Source: an archaeon
GTDB taxonomy: Archaea; Hydrothermarchaeota; Hydrothermarchaeia; Hydrothermarchaeales; JALUUU01
Assembly: GCA_027021185.1 (NCBI GenBank)
Contig: JALUUU010000256.1
Coordinates: 1 to 5,323, forward strand
Length of the DNA: 5,323 nucleotides
Reading direction: 5' to 3'
The translations under genes and the position numbers were made by a program. The notes beneath the pieces are model-generated. The model was not told where the DNA came from, searched no databases, and was given only the letters and a program-made list of their open reading frames with translations. Shown in pieces: positions 4,980 through 5,323 of this stretch (the stretch's first letter is position 1; every line of letters starts with the position of its first letter).

Positions 4980-5013
4980 AATTAAAGTGCTTTTTGAATG
5001 ATTAAAGATTAAA
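4980..5013 (+). repeat. Short direct repeats [GA]ATTAAA in the divergent CARF-HTH/cytochrome promoter region
   Basis: AATTAAA occurs at 4980-4986, and GATTAAA occurs twice in tandem at 5000-5006 and 5007-5013. The first and second copies are 20 bp apart, about two helical turns, and the last abuts the predicted cytochrome promoter. They may be regulator-binding sites, but the region is AT-rich and the repeats are short. Confidence 0.3.
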
Positions 5014-5021
5014 ATTTTATT
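5014..5021 (+). promoter_or_regulatory. TATA-like box of the lipoprotein cytochrome gene
   Basis: ATTTTATT is centred 27.5 nt before the ATG at 5045, with AGATTAAA just upstream as a BRE-like stretch. The better-looking TTATAATA at 5029-5036 lies too close to the start codon to serve it. Confidence 0.45.
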
Positions 5022-5044
5022 CCCCTTCTTATAATACTTGTGCC

Positions 5045-5323
5045 ATGAAATTCCATGGATATATCGCCTTTGTTTTTGTCATACTCCTCGCGGGTTGTGC
5101 TCAAGCACCTCCAACACCAACTCCAAAGACCCCTGAGCAGAAGGTCTCTGTGGAGCTGGGGAAAGCCCTGTTCAACGATCCTAAGCTGGGAACGACCGGG
5201 GGAACATGTAACAGCTGCCACCCTGACGGCGGGACCATAGGGGGCAAAGTCATGGGTATGCCCATCCCTGATCTCCATGGCTCCGCTGAGACCTTCCCAA
5301 AGTTCAAGGAGTGGGCCGGAAAA
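5045..5323 (+). CDS. Lipoprotein mono-haem cytochrome c, N-terminal fragment
   Basis: The first 93 codons of a secreted c-type cytochrome, cut by the right window edge. A hydrophobic leader (7-17) ends in the lipobox LAGC, so C18 is probably lipidated and tethers the protein to the outer face of the membrane. A proline/threonine-rich linker (APPTPTPKTP, 21-30) follows. The haem domain begins with ELGKALFNDPKLG, resembling the N-terminus of the cytochrome c peroxidase/MauG and related class I-type cytochromes, and contains CNSCH (C55, C58, H59). M70 or M72 (VMGMPIPDL) are possible distal ligands but could be structural. Further haem sites may lie beyond the edge. The start is supported by the immediately following signal peptide and a TATA-like element at the expected distance. 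It is divergent from the CARF-HTH gene over 102 bp. Likely role: electron carrier outside the cell membrane, possibly linked to the nine-haem system. Confidence 0.9.
   Translation, partial: MKFHGYIAFVFVILLAGCAQAPPTPTPKTPEQKVSVELGKALFNDPKLGTTGGTCNSCHPDGGTIGGKVMGMPIPDLHGSAETFPKFKEWAGK

Noticed and set aside
5029..5036. TTATAATA on the plus strand before the lipoprotein cytochrome
   Set aside because: It is only 9-16 nt before the ATG; initiation would fall within the signal peptide, so it is probably not the core promoter of this gene.
5009..5278. 89-codon minus-strand open frame at the right edge
   Set aside because: It is antisense to the lipoprotein cytochrome, which has a lipobox and a CXXCH motif in frame; the antisense product shows no family features.
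1..5323. CRISPR array, tRNA or rRNA genes, insertion sequences
   Set aside because: No regularly spaced repeats, cloverleaf-like sequence, rRNA core motifs, transposase motifs or long terminal inverted repeats were seen on either strand.

Overview
The window reads as archaeal DNA, probably from a cytochrome-rich, possibly thermophilic euryarchaeal-type lineage. The evidence is: almost every gene starts 27-29 nt after the centre of an AT-rich TATA-like box with a purine-rich BRE-like stretch upstream; arginine is written mostly as AGG/AGA; intrinsic terminators look like bare T-tracts; and the gene set fits (archaeal-type NOP2/Sun RNA m5C methyltransferase, CyaB-type CYTH protein, CARF-HTH regulator, membrane-tethered winged-helix regulator). 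Multihaem c-type cytochromes point to respiratory or extracellular electron transfer, as in Archaeoglobales or some uncultured archaeal phyla. I cannot place the species from sequence alone.

Layout, left to right. (1) 1-224, minus: 5' part of a cation diffusion facilitator metal exporter that runs off the left edge. (2) 270-1563, minus: a two-gene electron-transfer operon, first a five-helix membrane protein with two HX13H histidine pairs (predicted di-haem b), then an exported nine-haem c-type cytochrome. (3) 1670-2098, minus: a small membrane-anchored winged-helix regulator with its own promoter and a T8 terminator. (4) 2130-3029, minus: a NOP2/Sun-family RNA cytosine-5 methyltransferase. 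(5) 3069-3611, plus: a CYTH-domain class IV adenylate cyclase/triphosphatase, transcribed divergently from (4) out of a 39-bp gap that holds two interlocked promoters. (6) 3589-4242, minus: an Icc-like metallophosphoesterase whose 3' end overlaps that of (5) by 23 bp. (7) 4316-4942, minus: a CARF-like sensor fused to a winged helix. (8) 5045 to the right edge, plus: a lipoprotein mono-haem cytochrome c, divergent from (7).

Two themes stand out. One is respiration: the b-type membrane protein could pass electrons from the membrane quinone pool to the nine-haem cytochrome, the lipoprotein cytochrome may be a further external carrier, and the tethered regulator sits directly upstream of the operon. 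The other is nucleotide chemistry: a possible cyclic-nucleotide maker, a possible breaker and a CARF-type nucleotide sensor lie within about 1.9 kb, the sensor being divergent from the lipoprotein cytochrome gene. Any functional link between them is inference. No tRNA, rRNA, CRISPR array, insertion sequence or attachment site was seen, and no gene-free stretch exceeds about 110 bases.
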